A stretch of 64,000 nt of DNA from the NCBI RefSeq assembly GCF_023008545.1, contig NZ_CP095397.1:992001-1056000 (forward strand), in the 5' to 3' direction. Under the pieces are notes generated by a model. That model was not told the origin of the DNA. It saw only the letters and a list, made by a program, of their open reading frames with translations, and made no database searches. This document shows positions 8,238 to 17,264 of the stretch, piece by piece; position 1 is the first letter of the stretch; each line of letters starts with the position of its first letter. A program made the position numbers and the translations under genes. This stretch comes from Natribaculum luteum (lineage in GTDB: Archaea > Halobacteriota > Halobacteria > Halobacteriales > Natrialbaceae).

Positions 8238-9275
8238 TCACGACGACCGTCCGACCACCGTCGGCGCGGGCCGCTCTTCGAGTTCGACCGCGAGGCCGAA
8301 CGACTCGAGCAACTCGAGGCTCGTCTCGACGTGGTCGGTGACGGCCGGTATCTGCACCCTGCCGCCAGCCAGCGCGAGGAAGACGAGCAACTGGTCGGCC
8401 ATGTGCCGGTCGACCGCCGCCTCGCGCTCGAGAAACCGGATCGCGGCGTCGGCGGCGTCCTCGCCGACGCGTTCTGCGGGCGTCCCCCGCTCGCCGAGCG
8501 CCGAGAATCCCGCGAGCGCCGGCCGGCGCTGCTCGTCTTCGATGCAGTCGAGTCGGATCACGACGGCAGAGCCGGGACAGTCGCTCGCCGCCGTCGTCTC
8601 GACGCGTTCGCGCACCTCGAGGTCGCGATCCGCGGGCTGGAGTCGCTCGAGTGCGCCCGCCGCCTGTCGGGTCGCGACGTCGCTGTCGGCGAGCGCCGCC
8701 GCCTCCGTCGAGTAGACCCGGACGCCGCGGACGTCGCTTCGGGACTCGAGGTGGATCGACTCGAGGGTCGAGGGTGCGATCGAGAGCGTCGCCCGACCGC
8801 CGCCGCTCGGGTAGAACCCCCGCCGCTCGAGATCGATGGCGGCGTCGAGCCCGTAGCGGCGCAACAGCGGGAGTTTGACGTGCCGGACGTAGTCGAGCGG
8901 CGGCGACCACTTCACGTCCGTCCCACCCGAGACGGTCACGGCGAGTCGGGACTCGAGTCGCGTCGCCAGCGGGAGCAGCGTATCGAACAGCAGCGTCGTG
9001 CTCCCGGCGGTTCCGATGTCAACGGCGTAGTGGCCGCCCGCAATGCCGTCGGGATCGAACTCGACCGTCTCCGCGCCGACCTCGTCGCCGGCGACGTCGG
9101 CAGCACAGACCTCGGCCATCGTTTCGAGTGCCGCGAGATGCTGTGGTCGGAGCCCAGGCGTCGACCGCCCGCCGCGGACGTTTTCGAGGCGAATCGGTTC
9201 GTCTTCCAGCGCCGAGAGGGCGAGGGCCGTCCTGACGAACTGCCCGCCGGCCGCTGCGCCGTCGAGTTCGAGCAT
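8238..9275 (-). CDS. rtcA: RNA 3'-terminal phosphate cyclase
   Basis: This 345-aa protein starts at MLELDGAAAGGQFVRTALAL, the typical RtcA N-terminus, and carries GRSTPGLRPQHL near residue 45. It should convert RNA 3'-phosphates to 2',3'-cyclic phosphates through an adenylylated histidine near the C-terminus (HMADQLLVFLALAGG fits the late conserved segment). Upstream in-frame starts reach 9362 but overlap the divergent GNAT promoter. A TATA-like GCTATTTC near 9304 on the minus strand supports a leaderless start at 9275. No rtcB is nearby. Confidence 0.92.
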   Translation of the reverse strand: MLELDGAAAGGQFVRTALALSALEDEPIRLENVRGGRSTPGLRPQHLAALETMAEVCAADVAGDEVGAETVEFDPDGIAGGHYAVDIGTAGSTTLLFDTLLPLATRLESRLAVTVSGGTDVKWSPPLDYVRHVKLPLLRRYGLDAAIDLERRGFYPSGGGRATLSIAPSTLESIHLESRSDVRGVRVYSTEAAALADSDVATRQAAGALERLQPADRDLEVRERVETTAASDCPGSAVVIRLDCIEDEQRRPALAGFSALGERGTPAERVGEDAADAAIRFLEREAAVDRHMADQLLVFLALAGGRVQIPAVTDHVETSLELLESFGLAVELEERPAPTVVGRSS

Positions 9276-9355
9276 CGGCCGCGAATACGTCGAGGAGGCC
9301 GAAATAGCTGTTCGATCACCGGGTATTACGTCGGTGGGCGGAGACGTCTCGAGTC

Positions 9356-9865
9356 GTGACACTCGACGTCAGACAGGTGGTCCCGGCGGACGCTGCGTCG
9401 ATCCGCGAGGTCGCCCGCGAGAGCTGGCACGCCACCTACGACGAGGTTCTCGACCGCGAGACGATCGCGAAGACGGTCGACGACTGGTACGCCGTCGACG
9501 ACCTCGAGCGGTCGATCGTCGAGGCACGCGAGCGCGCGGACGCGACCTTCCTCGTCGCCGACGACGCCGACGAGGGCGTCGTCGGGTTCGCCCACGCGAA
9601 GCCGTGGCAGGACGATCCAGCGGTCGCGTACCTGATCCGGATCTACGTCAGACCGGACCTGTGGGACGAGGGGATCGGACACCGCCTGCTCGAGCGTCTC
9701 GAGGCCGACCTCGAGAGCGCGTTCGACCGACTGCGGCTGGTCGTCCTCGCGGACAACGACGTCGGCGTCTCCTTCTACGAGGCGACGGGGTTCGAGCGCG
9801 TCGAGACGCGAGAAAGCGGGCTGGACGAGGGACTCGAGGAGTACGTCTACGAAAAATTGCTGTGA
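9356..9865 (+). CDS. GNAT family N-acetyltransferase
   Basis: The 169-aa protein starts with GTG. The GNAT fold is evident: LDVRQVVPADAASIREVARESW at the N-terminus, then VVGFAHAKPW, the acetyl-CoA region IRIYVRPDLWDEGIGHRLLE (motif A, Q/RxxGxG/A-like), and NDVGVSFYEATGFE near the C-terminus. The acceptor substrate is unknown. It diverges from rtcA, and GTATTACG at about 9325 fits a TATA box for a leaderless start. The gene ends 4 bp from the convergent regulator gene. Confidence 0.88.
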   Translation: MTLDVRQVVPADAASIREVARESWHATYDEVLDRETIAKTVDDWYAVDDLERSIVEARERADATFLVADDADEGVVGFAHAKPWQDDPAVAYLIRIYVRPDLWDEGIGHRLLERLEADLESAFDRLRLVVLADNDVGVSFYEATGFERVETRESGLDEGLEEYVYEKLL

Positions 9866-9869
9866 GCGC

Positions 9870-10523
9870 TCATCGGCCAAGCGCAGCGTCGACGAGTGCC
9901 GTCTCGGCGGTGCGAAGCAGCGTCGAGGCCGCGCTCTCCGAGCAGTCGAGTTCGTCGGCGACCGCCGAAAGCGACGCAGTCCGGGGCACGTCGTAGTAGC
10001 CGAGCTCTCGTGCCGACTCGAGCGCCTCGAACTGGCGGGCCGTCAGTCTGCCGGCGAGGGTCTCCATGCGGCGCTGGTGATCGCTGACGCGTTTGACCTC
10101 GACGTCGACGTCGGCCGGAAACTGCTCGAGCAGCCCGGAGAGCGCGTCGGGTTCGCCGAGGACGGTGACGCGGACGGTCGCCCGATCGGTGTAGACGATC
10201 GGCGGAACGACGACGAGACCCGGTTCGTCGAACGCGCCCATCAGGGCGGCGTCGGCGTTGCGAACGTCCATCACGGCGTAGCCGTAGAACGTGTCGTCGT
10301 CGACGGGGACGAGGTCGAACCGTCGGACGACATCGAGGTCGGAAGCAGCGGCGCGAACCGACTCGAGGTCGCCGACGAAAAGCGAGAGAAAGTGCACCGT
10401 TTCCGACCCGGGATCGACGTGCCAGGAGAGTAACTCCTCGCGGTGGACGTCCGCCTCGCCGGGGTCTGGAACCGGGAGCTGCATCGATGGCGGGAGTCGG
10501 AGCGTCAGGTCTGCCGACTGCAC
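9870..10523 (-). CDS. Bat-type HTH transcriptional regulator
   Basis: The 217-aa protein has a non-DNA-binding N-terminal domain (about 1-150) and the HTH-10 domain typical of haloarchaeal Bat-like regulators (LTARQFEALESARELGYYDV, then LSAVADELDCSESAASTLLR). Like other Bat-family proteins it probably senses a signal and controls a few genes. The start is a GTG at 10523. A minus-strand TATA box (TTTATG, about 10549) predicts a leaderless transcript. A 20-bp palindrome lies exactly between TATA and start and overlaps the GTG, so autoregulation is likely. The divergent neighbour is a P450 gene. Confidence 0.85.
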   Translation of the reverse strand: MQSADLTLRLPPSMQLPVPDPGEADVHREELLSWHVDPGSETVHFLSLFVGDLESVRAAASDLDVVRRFDLVPVDDDTFYGYAVMDVRNADAALMGAFDEPGLVVVPPIVYTDRATVRVTVLGEPDALSGLLEQFPADVDVEVKRVSDHQRRMETLAGRLTARQFEALESARELGYYDVPRTASLSAVADELDCSESAASTLLRTAETALVDAALGR

Positions 10524-10541
10524 GTCCGAACATTCGGACGT
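10522..10541. promoter_or_regulatory. operator-like perfect palindrome between regulator and P450 genes
   Basis: ACGTCCGAACATTCGGACGT has two perfect 9-bp arms around a 2-bp centre. It covers the predicted transcription start and GTG of the Bat-type regulator and lies about 70 bp upstream of the P450 ATG. An adjacent ACATAAAG can serve as a TATA box on either strand. Confidence 0.6.
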
Positions 10542-10605
10542 CCAACATAAAGAAGTTCAGTGCTTCGCGAAAACGGCGACGTTACTTCCGACCGTCTGTT
10601 CGAGT

Positions 10606-11970
10606 ATGAGCGACACAGAGTCGACGACAGCGACGGATTCGACACTCGAGGCAAAGCCCCCCGGACCGAGTGGGATTCCGATCGTCGGGAGCACACTCTC
10701 GATCGCCCGCGACCCGCTCGGATTCGCCGAGACGGTACGCGAGTACGGCGACGTCGTCGCCTACGAGGCGTTCGGCACCGAGTTCGTCGCGGTCTTCGAT
10801 CCCGAAATCGTCGAACAGGTGCTGGTCTCACGAAGCGACGCGTTCCACAAAGGTGAGTTCGAGACCGAGTTCGGCGAGCTCGTCGCCTCCGAGGGCGTGG
10901 CGTTCACCGAGGGCGAGCGGTGGCGTCGCCAGCGAACGCTCCTACAGACGTCGTTCACGCCGGACCGAATCCAGTCGTACGCCGACGAGGTTGTCGCGGA
11001 GACGGCGAGGCTCGCCGACGGGTGGGCCGATGGCGAGGTCGTCGACCTCCGCGAGACGCTGTCGACGTTCACCCTTCGCGTGCTGACCCGGACGCTGTTC
11101 GATCTCACGATCGACGACGACCGGGCCGAAACCGTCAGGCGGGCCACCCGCGCGATCTCGTCGAGCGCCGACCCCAGCGGGTTCGCGCTCCGCTCGATTC
11201 TCCCCTCGTGGGTGCCGATGCGATCCGAACGCGAGTACGAACGGGCGATGGCCGACCTCTCGGCGCTCGTCTCGGAACTGGTCGCCGACCGCCGCGCGGC
11301 GAGTGAGACGGGCGACGACCTCCTCTCGCTGCTGGCCACCGCGGAGTACCCCGACGGAACGCGAATGTCACCAGAGACCGTCAGAGACCAACTCGTTACG
11401 TTCCTCTTTGCCGGCCACGAGACGAGCGCGACCGCGCTTACGTTCGCCTGCTGGCTGCTGGCGGGCGACTCGAGCGTTCGCAGTCGGCTGGATTGCGAAC
11501 TCGAGACCGTCCTCGAGGACCGCGATCCGACGTTCGCGGATCTCTCCGACCTCACGTTCACGGAGGCGATCGTCAGCGAGGCGATGCGGCTCTATCCGCC
11601 GGTAGTGGGGCTCTACCGCGAACCGCTCGAGACGATCACGCTCGGCGGCTACCGAATCCCGGCCGGCACGACCGTTCAGCTCTCGACCTACGGAATTCAC
11701 CGCGACGGGCAGTGGTGGGACGACCCCGAGGCGTTCCGGCCAACACGCTGGCTCGAGGAGCGCGACCGACCCGAGTATGCCTACTTCCCGTTCGGCGGCG
11801 GGCCGCGCCACTGTCTCGGAATGCGCTTTGCGACGATGGAACTTAAGCTCGCGCTCGCGACGCTCGCCCGCCGACTCGAGTTCGATCGCGTCACGGCGTC
11901 GCTCTCCCCGTCGGTAGGGGTCACCCTCGATCCGGGACGTCTCGAGATGCGAGTGCGAAAACGTAGCTAG
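10606..11970 (+). CDS. cytochrome P450 (CYP174-like)
   Basis: This 454-aa soluble P450 contains the proline-rich N-terminal PPGPSGIPIVG, the I-helix oxygen-binding motif AGHETS (residues 269-274), the K-helix ExxR as EAMR, and the heme loop FPFGGGPRHCLG with Cys403 as thiolate ligand. The overall pattern resembles CYP102/CYP4-type enzymes and the haloarchaeal CYP174 family (Halobacterium CYP174A1). No redox partner is encoded nearby. The ATG at 10606 follows the divergent regulator promoter, which suggests control by that regulator. Its stop codon overlaps the convergent RNase gene stop within a shared CTAG. The substrate is unknown. Confidence 0.93.
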   Translation: MSDTESTTATDSTLEAKPPGPSGIPIVGSTLSIARDPLGFAETVREYGDVVAYEAFGTEFVAVFDPEIVEQVLVSRSDAFHKGEFETEFGELVASEGVAFTEGERWRRQRTLLQTSFTPDRIQSYADEVVAETARLADGWADGEVVDLRETLSTFTLRVLTRTLFDLTIDDDRAETVRRATRAISSSADPSGFALRSILPSWVPMRSEREYERAMADLSALVSELVADRRAASETGDDLLSLLATAEYPDGTRMSPETVRDQLVTFLFAGHETSATALTFACWLLAGDSSVRSRLDCELETVLEDRDPTFADLSDLTFTEAIVSEAMRLYPPVVGLYREPLETITLGGYRIPAGTTVQLSTYGIHRDGQWWDDPEAFRPTRWLEERDRPEYAYFPFGGGPRHCLGMRFATMELKLALATLARRLEFDRVTASLSPSVGVTLDPGRLEMRVRKRS

Positions 11971-13265
11971 AGCGTCTTCTCGGCTTCTTCTTCCTCGACC
12001 ACTTCGATACCGCGGTTGTTGACCGCCATCGGGTCGAGACCGACCTCCTGGAGGAAGTTCTTGTACTCACGTTCGCACTGCTCCGCGGCCTTCTGCTTGT
12101 CACTCGCGCGATCGCAGAGCTCGACGAGGGTTTCCGGGACGTCGTTCTTGTAGACGATCCAGTGGTTGATCAGGTCGGACAGACGGCGGATGGGGCTCGT
12201 GAAGTGGCCGTAGATCTCGAAGTTGAGCGCGTGGTGGCCGCCGAAGGGATCGTTCATGTACCGTGCCCGGGGCATCACCTTCATGACGGCCCACTGGATC
12301 TTGTCGAGTTGCCGGCCGGGGGCCTCCTCGAGGGTTGCGTTGACGGCCTTCCGGGGGTCGTCCCAGGAGTCGCCGGGAATCGAGACGCCGTCCAGGTCCT
12401 GGATCTCCTGGAGGGCTTCGGACCACTCGTCGGGACTGGGCTGGGGGTGGACGCGGTACATCGCCTCGACGCCCCGAGACCACATGAGTTCGTGCGTGAC
12501 GGCCTTGTTCGCCTTCAGCATGCACTCCTCGATGATGGTGTGTGCGCGGTCGCGACTCGGGTTCAAGACGAGCGAGCCGTCTTCCTTGCGCTGTTCGTGC
12601 ATCCGATCGGCGAGTTCGTACACGAGCGCGTTCTCCTCGTGGAGGGGCGCGTCGGGGTCGTCCAGCCGGTTTTCGGCCTGGGAGTAGGTCAGGCGCTCGT
12701 CGGACTCGATGACGGACTTGTAGATGTCGATCGACTCGTACCCCAGCGTCTCCTTGTCGAGGTGCATCTCGACGGTGTGGGCGAGTCGTTCCTCGTTGGG
12801 GACGAGCGAACAGACCGTCTCGGCGAGCACCGGCGGGAGCATGTGGATCGTGTAACCAGGTAGATAGACGGTGTTCCCGCGCTCGACGGCCTCGTCCCAC
12901 ATCGACGTGTCGGGGTTGACGTAGTGGGTGACGTCGGCGATGTGGACCCAGAGGACGTACTCGTCGTCGCGCTCTTCGACCGAGAGCGCGTCGTCGAAGT
13001 CCTGGGCGTCGATCGGGTCCGTCGTCCACGTCGTGAGGTGACGCAGATCGGTCCGTTCGTCGATCTCCGCGTCGATCTCCGACCCGACGTCTTCTGTGCG
13101 CTCTTTTGCCTCGGCCATCACTTCGGCAGGGAACTCGTCGCGGATCTCGAACTTCTCGAACAGTTCCTCGCGTTTGTTCTCGAGGTGACGGGCGAGGTCC
13201 TCCGAGATTTCGACTGGGCCCTGCCCTTCGGCCGTCCCGGCTTCGGCCTGTGCGTCGTCGCTCAT
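11967..13265 (-). CDS. rnr: RNase R/RNase II family exoribonuclease
   Basis: The 432-aa protein is a nearly bare RNB catalytic domain. DPIDAQDFDDAL (near residue 85) carries the catalytic aspartates, and HFTSPIRRLSDLINH near residue 360 is the conserved RNB C-terminal motif. The cold-shock and S1 domains of bacterial RNase R are missing, as usual for haloarchaeal versions. It should degrade RNA 3'-5' in organisms lacking an exosome. The start was set at MSDDAQAEAG rather than nine codons upstream, because the acidic N-terminus begins there. It diverges from the ABC operon at 13364. Confidence 0.9.
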   Translation of the reverse strand: MSDDAQAEAGTAEGQGPVEISEDLARHLENKREELFEKFEIRDEFPAEVMAEAKERTEDVGSEIDAEIDERTDLRHLTTWTTDPIDAQDFDDALSVEERDDEYVLWVHIADVTHYVNPDTSMWDEAVERGNTVYLPGYTIHMLPPVLAETVCSLVPNEERLAHTVEMHLDKETLGYESIDIYKSVIESDERLTYSQAENRLDDPDAPLHEENALVYELADRMHEQRKEDGSLVLNPSRDRAHTIIEECMLKANKAVTHELMWSRGVEAMYRVHPQPSPDEWSEALQEIQDLDGVSIPGDSWDDPRKAVNATLEEAPGRQLDKIQWAVMKVMPRARYMNDPFGGHHALNFEIYGHFTSPIRRLSDLINHWIVYKNDVPETLVELCDRASDKQKAAEQCEREYKNFLQEVGLDPMAVNNRGIEVVEEEEAEKTL

Positions 13266-13363
13266 ACCGTGGCCTACGAACGAGAGCGTCAAAGACGTGT
13301 CGGGACGACGGCCCGTGGTATTCAGGTACAGTTATATATTTCAGACGTTACAGATTCGAGGAC

Positions 13364-14272
13364 ATGTCCGCTATCGAACTCAGGGACGTCGAGAAGCGAT
13401 TCGGCGACGTCCCAGCCCTCCGCGGAATCGACCTCGAGGTCGAGCGAGGCGAGGTGTTCGGCTTCCTCGGCCCGAACGGGGCCGGCAAGTCGACGACGAT
13501 CGACCTCCTGGTGAACCACCGCTATCCCACCGCCGGGACGATCGAGGTGCTCGGGTACGACGCCGTCGCCGATCCCGTCGCGATCCGACAGCGAGTCGGC
13601 CTCCTCCCCGAAGGCTTCAGTCCGCTCGGGACGATGACCGGCCGCCAGCACGTCGAGTACGCGATCGCGGCGACGGACGCAGACGACGATCCCGAGGCCC
13701 TCCTCGAGCAGGTCGACCTGCTCGAGGCCGCGAGCCGGCCCGCGAGTGGCTACTCGAAGGGGATGGCCCAGCGACTCGCCCTCGCGATGGCGCTGGTCGG
13801 CGATCCCGACCTGCTCGTCCTCGACGAACCCTCGACCGGCCTGGATCCCCACGGCGTCCGTCGGATGCGCGAGATCATCCGAGAGGCCGTCGACGAGGGG
13901 ACGACCGTCTTCTTCTCGAGTCACATCCTGGAGCAGGTCGAGGCCGTCTGTGACCGCGTCGGCATCATGAACGACGGGCGACTCGTCGCGGTCGACAGTA
14001 TCGAGGGACTGCGCGAGACGGTCGGCGCGGACGGGACGATCCGGGTCGACCTCGCGGACGATCCCGACGAGGTACGCGGCGTCGTCGAACGAATCGACGG
14101 CGTCTCGACGGTCGAGACCCGCGACGGCGGACTCACCGTCGCCTGCAGCGCCGGGACGAAACTCGCGGTGCTCGACGAGGTTCGCGCTGCCGGCGGCACG
14201 ATCACCGACTTCACCACGGCCGACGCCTCGCTCGAGGACCTGTTCGTGGCCTACACCCGGAGGTCACGATGA
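13364..14272 (+). CDS. ABC transporter ATP-binding protein (second ABC-2 exporter)
   Basis: The 302-aa ATPase begins MSAIELRDVEKRFGDVPALR. It carries Walker A GPNGAGKST, signature YSKGM, Walker B LLVLDEP and the H-loop FFSSH. It is a close paralogue of the ATPase at 256-1176: long stretches such as MALVGDPDLLVLDEPSTGLD are identical. A clear TATA box (GTTATATATT, 13331-13340) gives a leader of only a few nucleotides. The ATGA overlap with the permease gene makes a two-gene operon. The substrate is unknown. Confidence 0.93.
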   Translation: MSAIELRDVEKRFGDVPALRGIDLEVERGEVFGFLGPNGAGKSTTIDLLVNHRYPTAGTIEVLGYDAVADPVAIRQRVGLLPEGFSPLGTMTGRQHVEYAIAATDADDDPEALLEQVDLLEAASRPASGYSKGMAQRLALAMALVGDPDLLVLDEPSTGLDPHGVRRMREIIREAVDEGTTVFFSSHILEQVEAVCDRVGIMNDGRLVAVDSIEGLRETVGADGTIRVDLADDPDEVRGVVERIDGVSTVETRDGGLTVACSAGTKLAVLDEVRAAGGTITDFTTADASLEDLFVAYTRRSR

Positions 14273-15060
14273 ACTGGGGCCTCGTCGCCGGAAAGGACGT
14301 CCGCGACTCGATCCGGAGCAGACAGCTGTACGTCCTCTGTGTGCTGTTCGGGGTGACGGGCGTCGCGCTCGCGTGGACACACGCGAGACAGGCCGGCCGT
14401 GGGTTCGCCGACCCACTCGACATCGTTCGGGTACTGCTCGTCGTCGCCACCGTGCTCGTCCCCGCGACGGGATTGATGCTCGCCCACGAGGCGATCGTCA
14501 AACCGCGAACGAGCGGCGAGTACGCGCTCTTGCTCGGACTCCCCCACTCCCGACTCGACCTCGTCGCCGGGACATACGCGGGTCGCGTGACGACGCTGAC
14601 GATCTCGCTGGTCGGCGGCGTCGTCGCCACGGCAGCCGCCACGGCGCTGTTCGGCGCGACGGTCCCGACCGTCGCACTCGGCGAGTTCGCACTCGCGACC
14701 GCGATCCTCGGCGTCGCCTACGTCGCAATCGGGATCGCGGTGTCGGCGTCGGTCCGCTCGACGACGTGGGCCGCCGTGTGCGCGTTCGGTGCCTTCATGC
14801 TCTTTATTTTCCTCTGGCGACTCGTCCCCGGCGGCGTCGCCTACCTGGTACACGGCTTCGAGGTTCCCCCGACGGAACCGTCCTGGCTCCCCTACGTGCG
14901 GGCGCTGTCGCCGAGCGTCGCCTACGAACAGGTCGCCGAGGCGTACGTCCTCGAGCAGGGAAGCGTCGTCGAACCGCTCTACGCGCTCGCGGTACTCGTC
15001 TGCTGGACGTGTTTCGCGCCAGTGGTCGGCTACCTGCGGTTCAAACGCAGCGACCTCTAG
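14269..15060 (+). CDS. ABC-2 type permease
   Basis: This 263-aa membrane protein has about six hydrophobic segments and begins MNWGLVAGKDVRDSIRSRQL, closely paralleling the permease at the left window edge (KKDFRDAVQSR). It is coupled to the ATPase by a 4-bp overlap, so both subunits form one exporter. The loop after the fifth segment (VPPTEPSWLPYVRALSPSVA) is typical of haloarchaeal ABC-2 permeases. The transported molecule cannot be told from sequence. Confidence 0.92.
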   Translation: MNWGLVAGKDVRDSIRSRQLYVLCVLFGVTGVALAWTHARQAGRGFADPLDIVRVLLVVATVLVPATGLMLAHEAIVKPRTSGEYALLLGLPHSRLDLVAGTYAGRVTTLTISLVGGVVATAAATALFGATVPTVALGEFALATAILGVAYVAIGIAVSASVRSTTWAAVCAFGAFMLFIFLWRLVPGGVAYLVHGFEVPPTEPSWLPYVRALSPSVAYEQVAEAYVLEQGSVVEPLYALAVLVCWTCFAPVVGYLRFKRSDL

Positions 15061-15148
15061 ATCGACTCGTACTACCGGACGTGAGCGTGTTCCGACGCAC
15101 TCACGCGACGAGCGCGGCTACATCGATACCGACGGACGTGCGCTGGTA

Positions 15149-15439
15149 TCAGGTCTCCTCGAGCGGGCCGTACCGTTCCTCGACCAGCGCGACGTACCAC
15201 GAGAGAAACTCCGCTTGCGTTCGATCGCCGGTTCCGATCTCGACGAGTAACTCCTCGAGTTCCCCGCGAGGGTGATGACAGAGGTCGCGATCGCAGGGCT
15301 TACAGAGGTACTCGAACTCCTTGCCGTCGCGGTCCCACCGATCGCCGTGTTTGTCGTACTCGCGCGCCTGGTCGCGCTCGACCGACGTCCCACAGGCGAT
15401 ACACGTCACCGTCGCCTTGCGCCGTCGGGAGGGCCACAT
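15149..15439 (-). CDS. small zinc-binding protein (DUF7562-like)
   Basis: The 96-aa haloarchaeal protein begins MWPSRRRKATVTCIACGTSV. Cysteines CIACG and CKPCDRDLCHH form a likely zinc ribbon over residues 12-55; the rest (ELEELLVEIGTG...) is helical. It matches the family I recall as DUF7562, of unknown function. A minus-strand TATA-like sequence near 15465 fits a leaderless start. It lies downstream of, and convergent with, the ABC permease gene. Confidence 0.75.
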   Translation of the reverse strand: MWPSRRRKATVTCIACGTSVERDQAREYDKHGDRWDRDGKEFEYLCKPCDRDLCHHPRGELEELLVEIGTGDRTQAEFLSWYVALVEERYGPLEET

Positions 15440-15562
15440 AGTACGTCGGTCGGTGTGTACCTACTTAGCGATTACCACACCCATCGTCGGGCGGAACCGT
15501 CACGGACCCCGACCGGTCCGGAGAACGGTCGTTTTATGCACTGACCGGTCGTCCTCCCGGAC

Positions 15563-16042
15563 ATGCAGGTCAAGTCAAGACACCACCTCCGCAGCGACGC
15601 CGTCGCTGCACTCGAGGAGCGGATTTCCGAGGGACTCGGCGTCGACCTCGAGGCGGACACCTACGAGCGCGTCGAGTTCGAGGACGAAGACCTCGAGGTG
15701 ATCCTCGTCGACGGCGAGCCACAGGTCGCCACCTTCGACGACGAGGAGTTTCTCACGGTCCGGGGCGCAAACGCCCACGATCCCGAACGGCGACTCGTCA
15801 CCGTCGACGCCGGCGCGATCTCGTTCGTCAGCGACGGCGCGGACGTGATGCGACCCGGCATCACCGAGGCCAGCGAAGACATCGAGACTGGCGATCTGGT
15901 CGTGATCGCCGAGGAGACCCACGGAAAGGTCCTGGCGGTCGGGCGGGCCCGGGCCGACGGAACGGAGATGGTCGGCGACGAAGGGAAAGTCGTCGACTCG
16001 CTGCACCACGTCGGCGACGACCTCTACGAGTTCACCGGCTGA
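15563..16042 (+). CDS. PUA domain RNA-binding protein
   Basis: The 159-aa protein starts MQVKSRHHLRSDAVAALEER. The N-terminal half is a small alpha-beta domain. The C-terminal half (VDAGAISFVSDGADVMRPGITE...GDLVVIAEETHGKVLAVGRA) is a PUA domain like those in archaeosine transglycosylase and MCT-1/Tma20-type proteins. It probably binds tRNA or rRNA. GTTTTATGC at about 15532 supports a leaderless start. Its last 11 bp overlap the convergent MFS gene. Confidence 0.88.
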   Translation: MQVKSRHHLRSDAVAALEERISEGLGVDLEADTYERVEFEDEDLEVILVDGEPQVATFDDEEFLTVRGANAHDPERRLVTVDAGAISFVSDGADVMRPGITEASEDIETGDLVVIAEETHGKVLAVGRARADGTEMVGDEGKVVDSLHHVGDDLYEFTG

Positions 16043-17264
16043 TCGGGTCGGTCCGCGACGGCCGCTGTCGCGACAGAGTTCGTTCCAGCACGGCGACGGA
16101 GGCGAGGCCAGCCAGCGCGCCGGCAGCAAGCGTCGGCCACGCGAGAGCGTAGCCGCCGACGTCGAGCGCCAGCCCGAAGACGACTGGCGAGACGACCGTC
16201 GTCGAGAACCCGACGAACGACTGGATCGACAGCGCCGTCCCGACCTGGGAATCGTCCACGACCTCGGTGACCAGCGTCGAGGTAGGCGCGCTGTCGACGC
16301 TCAGTAGCGTTCCGTAGACGAGCAACAGCGCGACGAGCGCCGGGAGTGGAAGCCAGCCGAGGACACCCAGGAGCGCGCTGCAAACGGCGCTGCCGCCGAG
16401 TCCGAGACCGATCGTTCTCGAGCGACCGATCCGATCGGAGAGTTCGCCGCCCGCGAGATTCCCGACGCCGCTCATCGCGGTGACGGCACCGACGAGCACT
16501 CCGGCGAGGGTTGCGGCACCGACTCCGAACGCACCAGCCGAGTCGACCGCGGCGAACGCGGGCGTCGCGAGCAGGAACGCCAGCAGCCAGTTTCGAACGC
16601 CGAACAGCTCCCAGTTGTGCCACGAGTAGATGCTCACGCTGGCGAGGTAGGCGCGGTTGCTCAGTAGCGATCGGTCGAATCCACCGATCGAACGCGCGCT
16701 ACGCCCGGATCTGTCCTCGGCCAGTCCGAGCATCAACGGGGGAACGGCTAGCGCGCCGACGCTCGTCGCGGCGACGGCGGTCCGCCAGTCGATCGCGTCG
16801 GCGACGACGGTCGCCGCGACGAACGAGAGGCCGCTGCTCAGCGAGAAGGTGCCGACGTAGATCCCCATCGCCCGACCGCGAACGTCGGCGGGATACCAGT
16901 CGCTGACGAAGCGCATGCCGGGGACGTAGACGCCCGCGATGAACAGCCCAGAAAGAAATCGAAACGCCGTCCCGGAGAGAAAGCCCGTCGCGAACAGCGC
17001 GAATCCGAGGCTGAAGAGACCGGTTCCCGCCGCGCCGACGCTGATCACCCACCGCGGCGAGTATCGATCCGACAGCCACCCGGCGGGGAGGATCGCGAGG
17101 AGGTAGCCCGCCTGGAAGACGCCGAAGATGATTCCCGCTCGAGTGCCCGTCAATCCCCACTCGTCGACGATCAGCGGGAGGACCGCCGAGTAGTTGAACC
17201 ACACGAGAATCGACAGGAACAACGCGACGGAGGTGACGACGAGCGCCCTGGTTCGTGCGTGCAC
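16032..17264 (-). CDS. MFS transporter
   Basis: The 410-aa polytopic membrane protein has about 12 hydrophobic segments and the MFS motif-A-like loop GWLSDRYSPRW between helices 2 and 3, with a second copy (GELSDRIGRSR) in the C-terminal half. A long charged loop (LAEDRSGRSARSIGGFDRS) separates the halves. The start was set at GTG 17264 (VHARTRALVV): a minus-strand TATA-like AAATACC near 17292 makes it leaderless, and the 22 codons upstream lack membrane character. The substrate is not predictable; the general pattern is that of anion/organic acid carriers. Confidence 0.85.
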   Translation of the reverse strand: MHARTRALVVTSVALFLSILVWFNYSAVLPLIVDEWGLTGTRAGIIFGVFQAGYLLAILPAGWLSDRYSPRWVISVGAAGTGLFSLGFALFATGFLSGTAFRFLSGLFIAGVYVPGMRFVSDWYPADVRGRAMGIYVGTFSLSSGLSFVAATVVADAIDWRTAVAATSVGALAVPPLMLGLAEDRSGRSARSIGGFDRSLLSNRAYLASVSIYSWHNWELFGVRNWLLAFLLATPAFAAVDSAGAFGVGAATLAGVLVGAVTAMSGVGNLAGGELSDRIGRSRTIGLGLGGSAVCSALLGVLGWLPLPALVALLLVYGTLLSVDSAPTSTLVTEVVDDSQVGTALSIQSFVGFSTTVVSPVVFGLALDVGGYALAWPTLAAGALAGLASVAVLERTLSRQRPSRTDPISR

